Below are positions 1 through 9,230 of a stretch of DNA of 64,000 bases, in pieces. This stretch comes from DATKNA01 sp963755755 (GTDB taxonomy: Bacteria; Actinomycetota; Actinomycetes; Actinomycetales; Kineosporiaceae). The translations under genes were made by a program, and so were the position numbers. Positions within the stretch are counted from its first letter, which is position 1. Each line of letters begins with the position of its first letter. The notes below the pieces were generated by a model. The model saw only the letters and a list, made by a program, of their open reading frames with translations. It was not told where the DNA came from and made no database searches. The stretch is taken from contig CAVWLJ010000010.1 of the NCBI GenBank assembly GCA_963755755.1, forward strand, positions 496,001-560,000. Reading direction: 5' to 3'.

Positions 1-635
1 ACCTCGAACGCGCCGGTCTCGTGCGCTTCGCCGGCGGCGCTCCGGTGCCCATCGGCACCCGGGCCGGCGTCAAGCACGTCCGCCGGGACGGCGACGTCTT
101 CGTCACCGATCTCGGCCCGTGGGTCGTGGTGGGCGGCGCGGAGGCGGCCCTCGCCGGGAGCGACGCCACCGTCGAGATCGCCGCGGTGCCGCGCGACGCG
201 CCCGGGACGCCGCTGCCCGGGCTGTCGGTCGATCTCGGAAACCCGCACACCGTGGTCGCGCTGCCGGACGCCGACCAGCTCGCCGCCGCCGACCTCCGGG
301 CGGCACCGGCCGTGACGCCGGTGCCCGTGCAGGGGACGAACGTCGAGCTCGTCGTGCCGCTGCACGACGCCACCGCCCGGGTCGGGCACCTCGCGATGCG
401 CGTCCACGAGCGGGGCGTCGGCGAGACCCGCTCCTGCGGGACCGGTGTGGTGGCGGCGGCGATCGCGGCCCGGGTGTGGGGCGGCGACTCCGCGCCGGAG
501 GTCTGGACGGTCGACGTTCCCGGCGGCCGGCTGCAGGTCACGCTGCCCGAGGGCGAACGAGTCCGCGGCGGGACCGCCGACCTCGCCGGGCCCGCCGTCC
601 TCGGCCTCGAGGGGACCCTCACCGCGCTGCCGTGA
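1..635 (+). CDS. dapF: Diaminopimelate epimerase, C-terminal part (5' end outside window)
   Basis: This enzyme converts LL- to meso-diaminopimelate in the lysine and peptidoglycan pathway, in the cytosol. The reading frame is open from the first bases, so the N-terminal part and first catalytic cysteine lie upstream of the window. About 210 residues are visible. They include the family signature around the second catalytic cysteine (ETRSCGTGVVAAA, coded near 424-460) and the NPH segment near 240 typical of the second half of DapF. It ends in TGA at 633-635, about 90 bp before a small gene. Actinobacterial dapF is often followed by hflX, which is the next large plus-strand gene here. Confidence 0.95.
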   Translation, partial: LERAGLVRFAGGAPVPIGTRAGVKHVRRDGDVFVTDLGPWVVVGGAEAALAGSDATVEIAAVPRDAPGTPLPGLSVDLGNPHTVVALPDADQLAAADLRAAPAVTPVPVQGTNVELVVPLHDATARVGHLAMRVHERGVGETRSCGTGVVAAAIAARVWGGDSAPEVWTVDVPGGRLQVTLPEGERVRGGTADLAGPAVLGLEGTLTALP

Positions 636-722
636 CCCTGCTGCCCTCAAGCACGCCCCCTGACGCACCGATGTCTCGTCGTGATCGACGCCGTCCGTCG
701 ATCCCGACGAGAGGAACGGCAG

Positions 723-917
723 ATGGCCCAGCGCAGCGGCGAGCAGCCCGGCACGCCCCCGCAGCCCTCGGGTCAGGCCGCGCTCGACCGGCTGGTGCGC
801 CGCGACCTCCTGCTCCTGCGTCTCGAGGCCGCCCGCGGCCGTCGCGTCGCCCGGGTGGCCGGTGTGGTCGGGAGCCGCCGCCGGGCCCGTATCGTCAGGC
901 CTCCGGTCGGGCGGTGA
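723..917 (+). CDS. Small conserved-type hypothetical protein (64 aa)
   Basis: I do not recognise this product. ATG 723 is preceded by a purine-rich GAGAGG about 8 nt upstream, which supports the start. The protein has a Pro/Gln-rich beginning and then an Arg/Leu-rich amphipathic stretch (LVRRDLLLLRLEAARGRR) that could form a helix. It overlaps the 3' end of the convergent methyltransferase gene by about 20 bp. It could be a chance reading frame; the ribosome binding site and the position between dapF and hflX are the only support. Confidence 0.4.
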   Translation: MAQRSGEQPGTPPQPSGQAALDRLVRRDLLLLRLEAARGRRVARVAGVVGSRRRARIVRPPVGR

Positions 918-1549
918 CCCGGAGCACCCGGTAGCCCTTCGCGCTCCCGGCGCGCACCACGTCCGCGCGCCCGTCGAGCGCTTCCGTCAGCCAGGCGTGC
1001 ATGGAGTCGGCCCCCAGGTTGCGTTGCACCACCAGGTGCGCCTGGGCCCCGGGCCGCAGCCGTGGCAGCCAGGCCAGGAGCAGCGCGTGCAGGGCCTCCT
1101 TGCCGATCCGGATCGGCGGGTTCGACCAGATGGCGTCGAACCGCACCTCGCCCGGGACGTCCTCGGGCCGGGCGGTTCGTACCCGGCGAACTCCGAGCCG
1201 CCGGGCGTTCTCGGCCGTCAGCTCGAGCGCGCGCTCGTTGACGTCGACGGCCCACACGGTCGCCTCCGGGCGAGAGCAGGCCCAGTGCGAGGGCGATCGG
1301 CCCCCAGCCGCATCCCAGGTCGAGCAGGTCGCCGGACGCGGGCGGCTGCGGAACCTCCCGGAGGAGCACGCGGGTGCCGAGGTCCACCCGGTCGCCGCTG
1401 AACACGCCGGACGCCGTGACCACCTCGACGTCGCGCCCCGCCAGCCGTACCTCGATCGGGACGCGCTCCGCACGGGTCACAGGCCGGGCGGTGAAGTAGT
1501 GGGCACCGGCACCGGTGGCCGCGCCGGGGGCGTCGGTCTCGTCCGGCAT
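895..1549 (-). CDS. RsmC/RlmG-like class I SAM methyltransferase (frameshifted)
   Basis: This is a small-domain methyltransferase of the kind that modifies guanine N2 in rRNA (RsmC/RlmG type). A SAM-binding motif I (DLGCGWGPIALALG) is followed by an acidic motif (AVDVNERALEL) and the catalytic NPP motif of N-methyltransferases (WSNPPIRIGKEALH). The protein is about 217 residues from ATG 1549. Motif I and the rest are in different frames. Removing one base near 1270 (CCCGGAGG read as CCCGAGG on the coding strand) joins them, so this is probably a sequence error and not a pseudogene. The target rRNA position cannot be told from the sequence. Confidence 0.85.
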
Positions 1550-1634
1550 CCGGCCAGCGTAGTGGCAGCGTTTGCCCGGCCCGGTGGGGAATCTCGATCG
1601 ACCCATCGGGGTTCCTCTGGAAGTCTGGAGGCTG

Positions 1635-3276
1635 ATGAACGCGACACCTTTCCGCTCCCCGCGCGACGACGCGCGACGAGCACACTGCCGGGCCCAGGAC
1701 GGTCCGGCCCACCGACGGCCGTGAGGACGCCCTCGCCGCCGTCGCTCCCACCGATCACTTCGACCCCCGCGATGCCGACACCGACGGCTCGGCCACGAGC
1801 CATCCCGCGGTGCGGCGCATCCTCGCCCGGCACGCGGGCCGCTCGCCGGAGCCGATCCCGGCATCGGAGATGCCCTCCTCGTCGGACGGCGACCAGCTCG
1901 ACCTCGCCGACCGGCAGGCGTTGCGCCGGGTCACGGGGCTCTCCACCGAACTCGAGGACGTCACCGAGGTCGAGTACCGGCAGCTGCGCCTGGAGCGCGT
2001 CGTGCTGGCCGGCCTGTGGTCGCGCGGCTCCGTCGAGGACGCCGAGAACGCGCTGCACGAACTCGCCGCCCTCGCGGAGACCGCCGGCAGCGTCGTCCTG
2101 GACGGCGTCCTGCAGCGCCGCGAGAACCCCGACCCGGCCACCTTCCTCGGCTCGGGCAAGGCGCAGGACCTGAGGGCGATCGTCGCCGCGGTAGGCGCCG
2201 ACACCGTCATCTGCGACGGCGAGCTGAGCCCTTCGCAGCGCCGCGGGCTGGAGGACGTCGTCAAGGTCAAGGTCATCGACCGGACGGCGCTGATCCTCGA
2301 CATCTTCGCCCAGCACGCCAAGAGCAAGGAGGGCAAGGCCCAGGTCGAGCTGGCGCAGCTCGACTACCTGCTCCCGCGCCTGCGCGGCTGGGGTGAGTCG
2401 ATGTCCCGGCAGGCCGGTGGCCGCGTGGCCGGCGGCGCCGGCATCGGCTCCCGCGGTCCGGGCGAGACGAAGATCGAGCTCGACCGGCGCCGGATCCGCA
2501 CCCGGATGGCGAAGCTGCGCCGCGACATCACGCACATGAAGACGTCGCGGGTCACCAAGCGGGACGCGCGGCGGCGCAACGCGGTGCCGAGCGTGGCCAT
2601 CGCCGGGTACACGAACGCGGGCAAGTCGAGCCTGCTCAACCGGCTGACGAACGCGGGCGTGCTCGTCGAGGACGCCCTGTTCGCGACCCTCGATCCCACC
2701 GTGCGCCGCGCCGTGACCCCGGACGGCCGCGAGTTCACGCTCACCGACACCGTCGGCTTCGTGCGGCAGCTCCCGCACCAGCTCGTCGAGGCGTTCCGCT
2801 CGACGCTGGAGGAGGTGGCGGACGCCGACGTCGTCCTGCACGTCGTCGATGCCAGCGACCCGGACCCGGAGGGCCAGCTCTCCGCCGTCCGCGACGTCCT
2901 GGCCGAGGTCGGCGCCGAGAAGGTGCCCGAGCTCGTCGTCGTCAACAAGGTCGACGCGGCCGATCCGGACGTCGTCCGGCGGCTGCTGCGCTCCCAGCCC
3001 GGCGCGGTCGCGGTCTCCGCGCGCACCGGTCAGGGGATCGACGAGCTGGTCGCCGCCGTCACCGACCGGCTGCCGAGGCCACGGGTCGAGGTGGACGTCG
3101 TCGTGCCGTACACCCGGGGCGACCTCGTCAACCGGGCGCACACCGACGGCGAGGTGCTCGTCGAGGAGCACACGCCGGACGGCACCAGGCTGCACGCCCA
3201 CGTCAGCCCGTGGCTTGCCGCCGAGCTTGCCCGCACGTCGGCTGTGCCGGCGACGGAGCGGGCGACGGCGGGCTGA
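1635..3276 (+). CDS. hflX: GTPase HflX
   Basis: HflX is a ribosome-associated GTPase that splits stalled or stressed 70S ribosomes. An N-terminal HflX domain carries the glycine-rich GGAGIGSRGPGETK segment and a coiled-coil-like basic linker. The GTPase domain then shows G1 (AGYTNAGKSS), G3 (DTVGF), G4 (NKVD) and G5 (SARTG). The uninterrupted frame starts at GTG 1810, but coding character extends upstream. ATG 1635, with GGAGG just before it, restores a longer N-terminus if one extra base near 1685 is removed. I prefer that start, with 1810 as the conservative alternative. A strong hairpin terminator follows the stop codon. Confidence 0.93.
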
Positions 3277-3289
3277 CGGTTCCGTCACG

Positions 3290-3328
3290 ACGAAGGGCGC
3301 CGGGTCCGACGGACCCGGCGCCCTTCGT
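3290..3328. terminator. Bidirectional intrinsic terminator between hflX and the secreted-protein gene
   Basis: A perfect 18-bp inverted repeat (3290-3307 pairing with 3311-3328) with a 3-nt loop lies between two convergent genes, 13 bp after the hflX stop and 9 bp from the stop of the minus-strand gene. The stem is very GC-rich. There is no clear T-run, as is common in actinobacteria. Confidence 0.85.
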
Positions 3329-3337
3329 ACGTCGACG

Positions 3338-4633
3338 TCAGCGCACCCGGATCCGCACCGCGTCGAACGCCGGGATCTGGTTCGCGCGCTGCATCATCGG
3401 CACGCGGTGGGAACCATCACCGGCCCACGCGGCGCACTGGGCGATGCCGGCCTGCGGCAGTCCGAGCACCCGAATGGTGACCGTGTCAGGGTCGGCGCTG
3501 CCCTTGCCGTCCTCCGTCGCCACGAAGAAGGCGGGGGCCGGAGCCGGGTCGGGCGCCGCGTTGGTCGCCGCGAGCATCCGGCAGGCCGTGTGGAAGTGCC
3601 CACGGACCAGCCCGTCGGCGGTCAGGAACGAGCTCTCCTTGTAGTACCCGCCGTCCGCGGCCTTGAGGAACCGGTCACGGACCAGGTTGCGGGTGCTGAC
3701 GCTGATGTCGAAGAACTGGTTGACCCGCACGCTGCGCGGGGCGGACGTGATCAGCAGGGACGGGTTCTTGTCCGCCGTCCCGACCTCACCGAACTCGGTG
3801 CTCACGCAACGGTTGCCGTCCTGGAAGCCGGTGTGCGGGGCCAGCGGGCTCCCCTGGCAGGTGTTCCCGAGGATCTGCAGCACCGGCGGGGTGGACGGGG
3901 ACGGCGTCGCGGAGGCCGACGGGGTCGGGCTCGGGTCGCCCGTGGGCGAGGCGTCGGTCGGCGAGGCGTCGCTCGGCGACGGGTCGACCGGGGAGGGGTC
4001 GACGGAGGAGGGATCGGAGGCCGACGGGTCGACGGGGGAGGGGTCGACGGAGGAGGGATCGGAGGCCGACGGGTCGCCCGGCGAGGGGTCGACGGAGGAG
4101 GGATCGGAGGCCGACGGGTCGGACGGCGTCCCACTCGTGTTCGACATGTCCATCCCGGCCATGTCCGTCCCCGACGTGTCGGGCGTCGTCCCCGTCGCCC
4201 CCGTCGCCCCGGTCCCCGTCGTCGTGCCGGTGGTACCCGTGGCGCACCCCGTCGTCCCGGTCGAGCCGGTCGAGCCGGTCGACCCCGTGGCCCTGCCGGA
4301 CGACGGGATCTGGCCGTCGCCCCAGATCTGGCGGACGCCGTGGTCGGTCATCTCGCCGCGCTTCTTCAGCCAGCGCGCCCCCGGCGACAGCGGCTGCGAC
4401 GGCTGCTTCTGGTTCACGGCCTGGCCCGACCGAGACCCCTGGGCCGGTGCCGCCGAGGCGCAGGGGACCGGCCCGGCCGCCGCCGTGCTCGACTCGGCGG
4501 ATGCGGCAGCCCGGGTCAGCACCACCGTGCCGGAGACGACGGTCAGCAGCGCTGCGGCGGCGACCGCCGTGGCGGTCTTGCGGCGATCGAGCTGGTCGAC
4601 ACGGTCCGTGCGTCGGCGTCGGGTGGGGGACAT
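3338..4633 (-). CDS. Secreted protein with Thr/Gly and Asp-Pro-Ser repeats and a Met-rich motif
   Basis: I cannot assign a function. The start at 4633 has a GGAAGG ribosome site 7 nt upstream. The 431-residue product begins with a basic N-region and a hydrophobic segment (about residues 19-45, ATAVAAAALLTVVSGTVVL), consistent with a signal peptide or anchor. It then has a Thr/Gly-rich stretch, a short methionine-rich motif (DMAGMDMS), three 15-residue Asp-Pro-Ser repeats, and a C-terminal region of about 180 residues. That region has four cysteines and looks like a folded extracellular domain. The low-complexity part resembles a wall-spanning stalk. It probably shares a transcript with the DUF4142 gene 59 bp upstream. 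The Met motif hints at metal binding but is only suggestive. Confidence 0.75.
   Translation of the reverse strand: MSPTRRRRTDRVDQLDRRKTATAVAAAALLTVVSGTVVLTRAAASAESSTAAAGPVPCASAAPAQGSRSGQAVNQKQPSQPLSPGARWLKKRGEMTDHGVRQIWGDGQIPSSGRATGSTGSTGSTGTTGCATGTTGTTTGTGATGATGTTPDTSGTDMAGMDMSNTSGTPSDPSASDPSSVDPSPGDPSASDPSSVDPSPVDPSASDPSSVDPSPVDPSPSDASPTDASPTGDPSPTPSASATPSPSTPPVLQILGNTCQGSPLAPHTGFQDGNRCVSTEFGEVGTADKNPSLLITSAPRSVRVNQFFDISVSTRNLVRDRFLKAADGGYYKESSFLTADGLVRGHFHTACRMLAATNAAPDPAPAPAFFVATEDGKGSADPDTVTIRVLGLPQAGIAQCAAWAGDGSHRVPMMQRANQIPAFDAVRIRVR
4001..4120 (-). repeat. In-frame 45-bp tandem repeat coding for Asp-Pro-Ser units
   Basis: Three copies with 45-bp period start at 4001, 4046 and 4091; the third is partial. 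Each encodes a 15-residue unit of the SDPSASDPSSVDPSP type in the stalk of the secreted protein. The period is a multiple of three, so copy number can change without breaking the frame. Confidence 0.9.
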
Positions 4634-4692
4634 GGTGACACCTTCCGGTCTGGCCGGGCTGGGACGTCCGGTCTGTTGAGGGGACTGCTGGT

Positions 4693-5523
4693 TCAGGCGG
4701 GGCGGACGATGCGGGCGACTGCGGCGAGGCCCGCGAGCACGCCGAATCCGAGGACGCCCCAGATCACCGGCGGTGCGGCTCCTCCGGCGCCGGTGCGGGC
4801 CTGCACGGGCAGCGGCTTGTCGAGGTGCAGCGGGGGTGGATTGGGCGGCACGGGGACGTCGTGCGCGTAGTCGACGAGGTGGGTGCTCTCGAGCAGGGTC
4901 ATGTGCGTCATCACGAACTGGTTGGCCTCCTGGGCCAGGCGGCGGACGACGTCGTTGTGCGTGCCGGCGCGGATGGCGGCGATCGCCGAGAAGATCAGGC
5001 CGTGCGCGGCGCGCAGGCGCTCGACGAAGACGCGGTCGAAGTCCGTCCCCTGGGCCGCTCGCATCTCGGCGAGCCAGCCGCGCTGCTCGTACAACGGCCG
5101 ATCCGGCAGTGCGACGCCGATGCGGGCCGCGGCGGCGCGGGTCAGGGCGTCCAGCCGCACGTGCTGGGCGGCGATCTCCGTGCCGACCCGACGCACCTGC
5201 GGGTCGACGCCCTTCTGCGCGGCCATCTGGCCGGCCGGGATCTCCCAGAGCCCGGCGAGCCGGACCCGGACGACGAAGTCGCGGTCGGCGGGACTGATCG
5301 GCGTGGTGCTGCCGTCGCCGATCGGGCTGTCCGGGACGTCGACGCCGCCGGGGCCGGCGTCCGCCCGAGCCGGCGCGGCCGGTGCGAGGAGCAGGGCGGT
5401 GACCGCGAGCAGGACCGCGATCACGGCGAGGATGCCGACCGACATCCCGGGGACGGCCCGGCGCACGTCGGCCGTCGCGAAGGCCGCGGCCCGCAGCGGG
5501 GGGAACAGACGGCTCGGGGTCAT
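4693..5523 (-). CDS. DUF4142 domain exported protein
   Basis: This is a 276-residue exported protein of the DUF4142 family, a ferritin-like helical bundle of unproven function found in many soil bacteria. The start at 5523 has CAGGAG upstream. Residues 26-55 form a hydrophobic signal or anchor segment (VGILAVIAVLLAVTALLLAP) ending in an Ala-rich PARADA-type cleavage site. The DUF4142 core follows (DRDFVVRVRLAGLWEI ... GTEIAAQHVRLDAL ... HGLIFSAIAAIR). A second hydrophobic helix near the C-terminus (VIWGVLGFGVLAGLAAVARI) would anchor the protein with the bundle outside. It lies 59 bp upstream of the secreted repeat protein gene and is probably co-transcribed with it. Confidence 0.85.
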   Translation of the reverse strand: MTPSRLFPPLRAAAFATADVRRAVPGMSVGILAVIAVLLAVTALLLAPAAPARADAGPGGVDVPDSPIGDGSTTPISPADRDFVVRVRLAGLWEIPAGQMAAQKGVDPQVRRVGTEIAAQHVRLDALTRAAAARIGVALPDRPLYEQRGWLAEMRAAQGTDFDRVFVERLRAAHGLIFSAIAAIRAGTHNDVVRRLAQEANQFVMTHMTLLESTHLVDYAHDVPVPPNPPPLHLDKPLPVQARTGAGGAAPPVIWGVLGFGVLAGLAAVARIVRPA

Positions 5524-5809
5524 ACCGGTATTCACTCCTGGGAGATCGTGGTCCCGCCGCGCCCATTCGTCGCGGACGCATGGCCGACGCGCCCCCGTGA
5601 ATGTCCGGGGCGGCGGGACGGCTGATTTCTCTGTCTCGAAGGTGGCAGCGGCCACAGAGGGTGTCAACGTGCGGAGAGCATTTTCCGGCAGCCTTGACCG
5701 AGGCTTTGTACGGCATTGAACGTAGCGCATCCTTGAGGGCGAGTTATAGTCGCCATGACATCTTTTCGCGGGTCCCGGCACGTATCCCCTACCGATGCGC
5801 GCACTGCCG

Positions 5810-5854
5810 TTGACACCCATCACCGTTGACACCTCCGCGCAGGGAACCTAGCCT
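5810..5854 (+). promoter_or_regulatory. Promoter with doubled TTGACACC, in the 397-bp divergent gap 5524-5920
   Basis: The gap between the DUF4142 gene and the membrane ferredoxin gene is less GC-rich than its surroundings. CCGTTGACACC occurs twice, 16 bp apart, with TTGACA at 5810-5815 and 5826-5831. The second TTGACA with TAGCCT (5849-5854) at 17-bp spacing makes a plausible sigma-70-type promoter for the plus-strand gene. The same octamer occurs inverted at 5660-5667, facing the DUF4142 gene. I see nothing else in the gap. Confidence 0.5.
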
Positions 5855-5920
5855 CATTCCCGAATTCATTTCTCTCCGGTATCGAGGCCGGATCTCGTCG
5901 ATGTCCATCCGGAGGCCCTC

Positions 5921-6885
5921 GTGTTTTCCCAGACGGTGCACGCCGTGGCGGCGACGGTCGGTTTCACGTCGTGGCTGCTGCTGTGGGGCGCGCTCGTCCT
6001 CGGACTGGTGGTCCGCAACGGGTGGGCGTCCACGCGCGTGCGTCACTCGACGGCGGAAGCGGCGCACATGACCCTGGCGCTGCTCGGCCTCACGCTCGGC
6101 GTGGTGCACGGTGGCGCCCAACTGGCGGCGCCGAACGGCATCGTCCGGCTCGTCGACGAGGTCGTGCCGTTCGTGAACCCCACCGACCCGGTCGGCGTCG
6201 GCGCCGGAGTCCTCTCCCTGGAGCTCTTCCTGGCGGGCGCCCTCTCCGTGCCGATCCGCAAGCGGCTGGGCCAGTCCCGCTGGCGTGCCGTCCACACCCT
6301 GACCTACGCGGCGTTCTTCCTGCTCACAGCACACGTGCTGATCTCGGGCTCCGACGTCGGGCCGACCTGGCTGTGGATGTCGATCCTGGCCGCCGCCGGG
6401 ATCGTGGTCCTGCTCTGGCTCGCCTCGACCAGGCTCGTCAGCCGCATCCGCACCCGCCTCGGACGCCGGTCGACCGCCCGTGAACGCGCCCAGACCCTCA
6501 TGATCGACGTCGACCCGACGCGGTGTCAGCGGTTCGGCTTCTGCCAGCACGAGGCGCCCGGAGGTCTTCCGACTGCAGGGCGACGGCCGCCTGGCGTACC
6601 GCACCTACGTGCCTGCCGAGTCCGTCGAGTCCGTCATCCGGGCGGTCGGGGTGTGCCCGGCGCGGGCGATCGGGCTGCGGCGGTTGCCGACCACGGTCGT
6701 CACCCCCGACACCGGCCCCTGCCGCACATCACTCCCGCCGGCGGCGTCCCACAGCCGGCTCCACCGAGCAGCGCGGGCTTCCCGACGCTGCACGTCGGCG
6801 CGGGCACGCCGTCCCGATCCGTCAGCCGACCGCCGAGAACGCAGACCCGGGCCGAGCGCCGGGGGAGAGGTCGTTGATCCAGTGA
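5921..6885 (+). CDS. Membrane cytochrome-like (ferric reductase-type) domain fused to a single-cluster ferredoxin (frameshifted)
   Basis: This is a probable membrane electron-transfer protein. Residues 1-180 contain about five hydrophobic helices with histidines (HAVAATVGFTSWLLLWGALV; LLGLTLGVVHGGAQL; AVHTLTYAAFFLLTAHVLI; WMSILAAAGIVVLLWL), like the ferric-reductase/cytochrome b fold. A small ferredoxin follows with the C-x5-C ... C-P pattern (DPTRCQRFGFCQHEAPE ... VGVCPARAI) that holds one iron-sulfur cluster. The two parts join when one base is removed near 6561 (CCCGGAGG). At least one further shift lies at 6700-6840 before the stop at 6883-6885. The next gene, an FAD reductase, starts 5 nt later and is the likely electron donor. 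Confidence 0.75.
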
Positions 6886-6890
6886 GCGAG

Positions 6891-8310
6891 ATGAGCGGAG
6901 GCCGGGGCACCCGCCGGTCCGCGCAGCGCGTGGTCGTCGTCGGCGGCGGCCGCGCAGGCGTCGCCGCTGCGGAGGAGTTGCGCCGGCAGGGCTTCGGGGG
7001 CGAGGTCGTGCTGCTCCACGACGAGACCACCGCCCCGTACGACCGGCCCGCCTGCGCCAAGGGCCTGCTGACGGGGCACAAGCGACCCGTCGACGCGCTG
7101 CTGCGCGTGCAGGGCGGCTGAGAGCGTCACGTGGCGCCTGGGTCGGCGCGCTGTCGCCCTCGACCCCTACGACCGGGTCGTGCACACCGACACCGGCGAG
7201 TACGTCGCCTACGACGGGCTGGTCGTGGCGACCGGGGCCGGGCCGGTGCCGCCCCGCGGCTGGCCGATGGAGGAACCCGGCCTGCACGTGCTGTACCACC
7301 TGCGCGATGCCTGGCGGCTGCGGGCGGACCTGCGCGACGCACGCCGGGTGGCGGTCGTCGGTGCCGGACTCACCGGGTGCGAGGTGGCGCACGCCGTCCG
7401 GACGCTGGCGCGGGACTGCGTCCTCATCGACCCCCGGCCGCACGCGCTGGTGCGGCCACTGGGCGACCTCGTGGGGCGCCTCGTCACGCGTGAGATCGCC
7501 CGCGACGGCGTCCAGCTCCGCCTCGGCCGGCGGGTGACCGGTCTCGCGCGGGCCCGCCGCGGCTGGCTGCTGCTGCTCGACGACGGCAGCGAGGTCCAGG
7601 CGGATGTGGTGGTGACGACGACGGGCGAGCGCCCTGACACGGGCTGGCTCGAGGGCACGCCCGGCGTGGACGTCAGCGACGGCGTGCTCTGCGACCCCGC
7701 CCTGCGCGTCGTCGGTCTGCCCGACGTCGTAGCCGCAGGCACCGCCGCCCGCTGGCCCAACCTGCGCTACGGCGCCTCGCCCAGCCGGGTGGGCCAGTGG
7801 ATCACCGCCCTCGAGCAGGGCCGCGCCGCGGCGCGGTCGCTGCTGCTGGGGGAGCACTCGGCGCCGCCGTTCACGCACGTGCCCCGCTTCTGGTCCGAGC
7901 AGTTCGGGCTGCGTATCCAGGTGTGCGGCGTCCTGCCGGCCGAGGCCGAGGTGACCCTCACCGAGCAGCACCCGGGTTCGCGGCGCCGTATCCGGTCCGG
8001 TCTGACCGTCGAGTACCGCGTCGACCGCGAGCTCGCGGGACTGGTCTCGGTCAACGACCCCCACGCCTTCACGGCCCTGACCCGGACGATGCTGGCGTCG
8101 GCGGGCCCGCGCGTGGCCGTGCCCCAGGCGCCCGCGTTCACCGACGTGCTCACGCCTCCCGGGATCGACCTGCCGGTCGCCGTCAACGGCACCCCGCCGC
8201 CGCCGGGTCCCGGCTCGGGGCGGCCCGAGCTGCCGGTTCCCGCCGGGCCGCCGCCCATCAGCGGCCCGATCCCGGTCTCGGAGCGACCGAAGCTCTACGC
8301 GGTGCGCTGA
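6891..8310 (+). CDS. FAD-dependent ferredoxin/rubredoxin reductase family protein (frameshifted)
   Basis: This is a NAD(P)H-dependent FAD oxidoreductase of the ferredoxin-reductase (BphA4-like) family, about 472 residues. An N-terminal FAD-binding motif (RVVVVGGGRAGVAAAEELR), an APYDRPACAKGLLTG segment, an ATGA motif, a second dinucleotide fold (VAVVGAGLTGCEVAH) and an AAGTAARWPN segment near the second FAD contact are present. An in-frame stop appears near 7120. Removing one G near 7105 restores reading through ESVTWRLGRRAV, so I read it as one gene. It starts 5 nt after the membrane ferredoxin gene and probably reduces that ferredoxin. A Pro-rich tail ends the protein. Confidence 0.85.
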
Positions 8311-8323
8311 GCGGCGCGGCGGC

Positions 8324-8390
8324 GAGCCGCACGCACGACCCAGGCGCCCACCCCGTCGCTGGGAGGGCGCCTGGGTCGTGCGTGCGGCTC
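8324..8390. terminator. Strong convergent terminator hairpin
   Basis: A perfect 25-bp inverted repeat (8324-8348 with 8366-8390) with a 17-nt loop begins 13 bp after the reductase stop and faces the convergent lipoprotein gene. Confidence 0.85.
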
Positions 8391-8416
8391 GCGCGCCGGG
8401 CCGCCCGCGCGCGGAA

Positions 8417-8451
8417 GCGCCGGACGCCCCCGTCCGAGGGGCGTCCGGCGC
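8417..8451. terminator. Second terminator hairpin, lipoprotein side
   Basis: A 14-bp perfect inverted repeat (8417-8430 with 8438-8451) with a 7-nt loop lies 18 bp past the stop of the minus-strand lipoprotein gene. Together with the 8324-8390 hairpin it insulates the convergent pair. Confidence 0.75.
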
Positions 8452-8468
8452 GGTCCCGGGGAGGGGGC

Positions 8469-9141
8469 TCAGTAGTTGCTGCTGTTGCCGTACGGGTCGG
8501 TGATGGCTGGGCGTGCTGTCGTCCGCGACCGGGGCGGCGGCCGGCTTGGCGAGGTTCCTGGCACCGGTGCGCATGATCGTGTGCCACGTCCTGCCCACGC
8601 CCTGGCCCTTCCAGTCCCCGGGCCTGGTGTCGCCGGCGAACCGGTACACCGGCCAGCCGTGCAGGGTCAGCTGCCAGGTGCCGTCCGCCCGCTCGACCTT
8701 GCCGACGATGGACGGCGAGACCCCCTTCAGGGCCGGTGTGCCGTGCCACAGCACCGGGGGCCACTTGTGCGCGCAGGCCCCGTTGCACGTCGACGTCGGG
8801 TGGGGCATGCCCTTGTCCTTGTCGAAACGGTAGAGAATCCATCCCTTCCCGTCGGCGACGACCCATCCGAGTGCCTTGGTCTGCGTCGCAGAGAGGGCGA
8901 AGCGCGGTGCCGGCTGTACGGCGTCGTCCGTATTCGCGCCACCCCCCGAACCCGCGTCGGACCGTCCGGCGCCGGTGCCGCTGGAGGAAGAAGCGGAAGC
9001 GGGCGCGGCCGGGGCCGCGGGCGCCGACTGGACTTTCTCGGCGTAGGGGTCCGCGGCACCGATTCCGGAGCAAGCGGTGACCGGTGCCGTCACCGCGACG
9101 ACGGTCACGGCGACGAGCCCGATGCGCGCGTGATGCTTCAT
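8469..9141 (-). CDS. Secreted lipoprotein with YxFxxD repeats (COG4315 type; frameshifted at C-terminus)
   Basis: This is a lipoprotein of about 223 residues. The start at 9141 has GGAGGAAGC just upstream. A signal peptide ends in a lipobox (PVTAC) and a low-complexity Ala/Ser/Gly linker follows. The rest holds two copies of the Yx(F/W/Y)xxD motif (YRFDKD and YRFAGD), each preceded by a conserved CNGACAHKWPP- or LHGWPV-type segment. Proteins of this family are extracytoplasmic and of unknown function. One extra base near 8506 disrupts the last residues; removing it gives the ending DPYGNSSNY. The gene lies downstream of the anti-sigma/sigma pair and may be a target of that sigma factor. Confidence 0.85.
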
Positions 9142-9230
9142 GCTTCCTCCCGGGGATGAGACCTTTGTTCTCTCACCCGGAAATACGGATCGCGCGGCGC
9201 AAAGGTTCGCCGGCGCGCCGGCGGAAATGC

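Noticed and set aside
3990..4120. CRISPR-like regularly spaced repeat
   Set aside because: Units are contiguous 45-bp copies without unique spacers and lie inside a coding frame that translates to Asp-Pro-Ser repeats.
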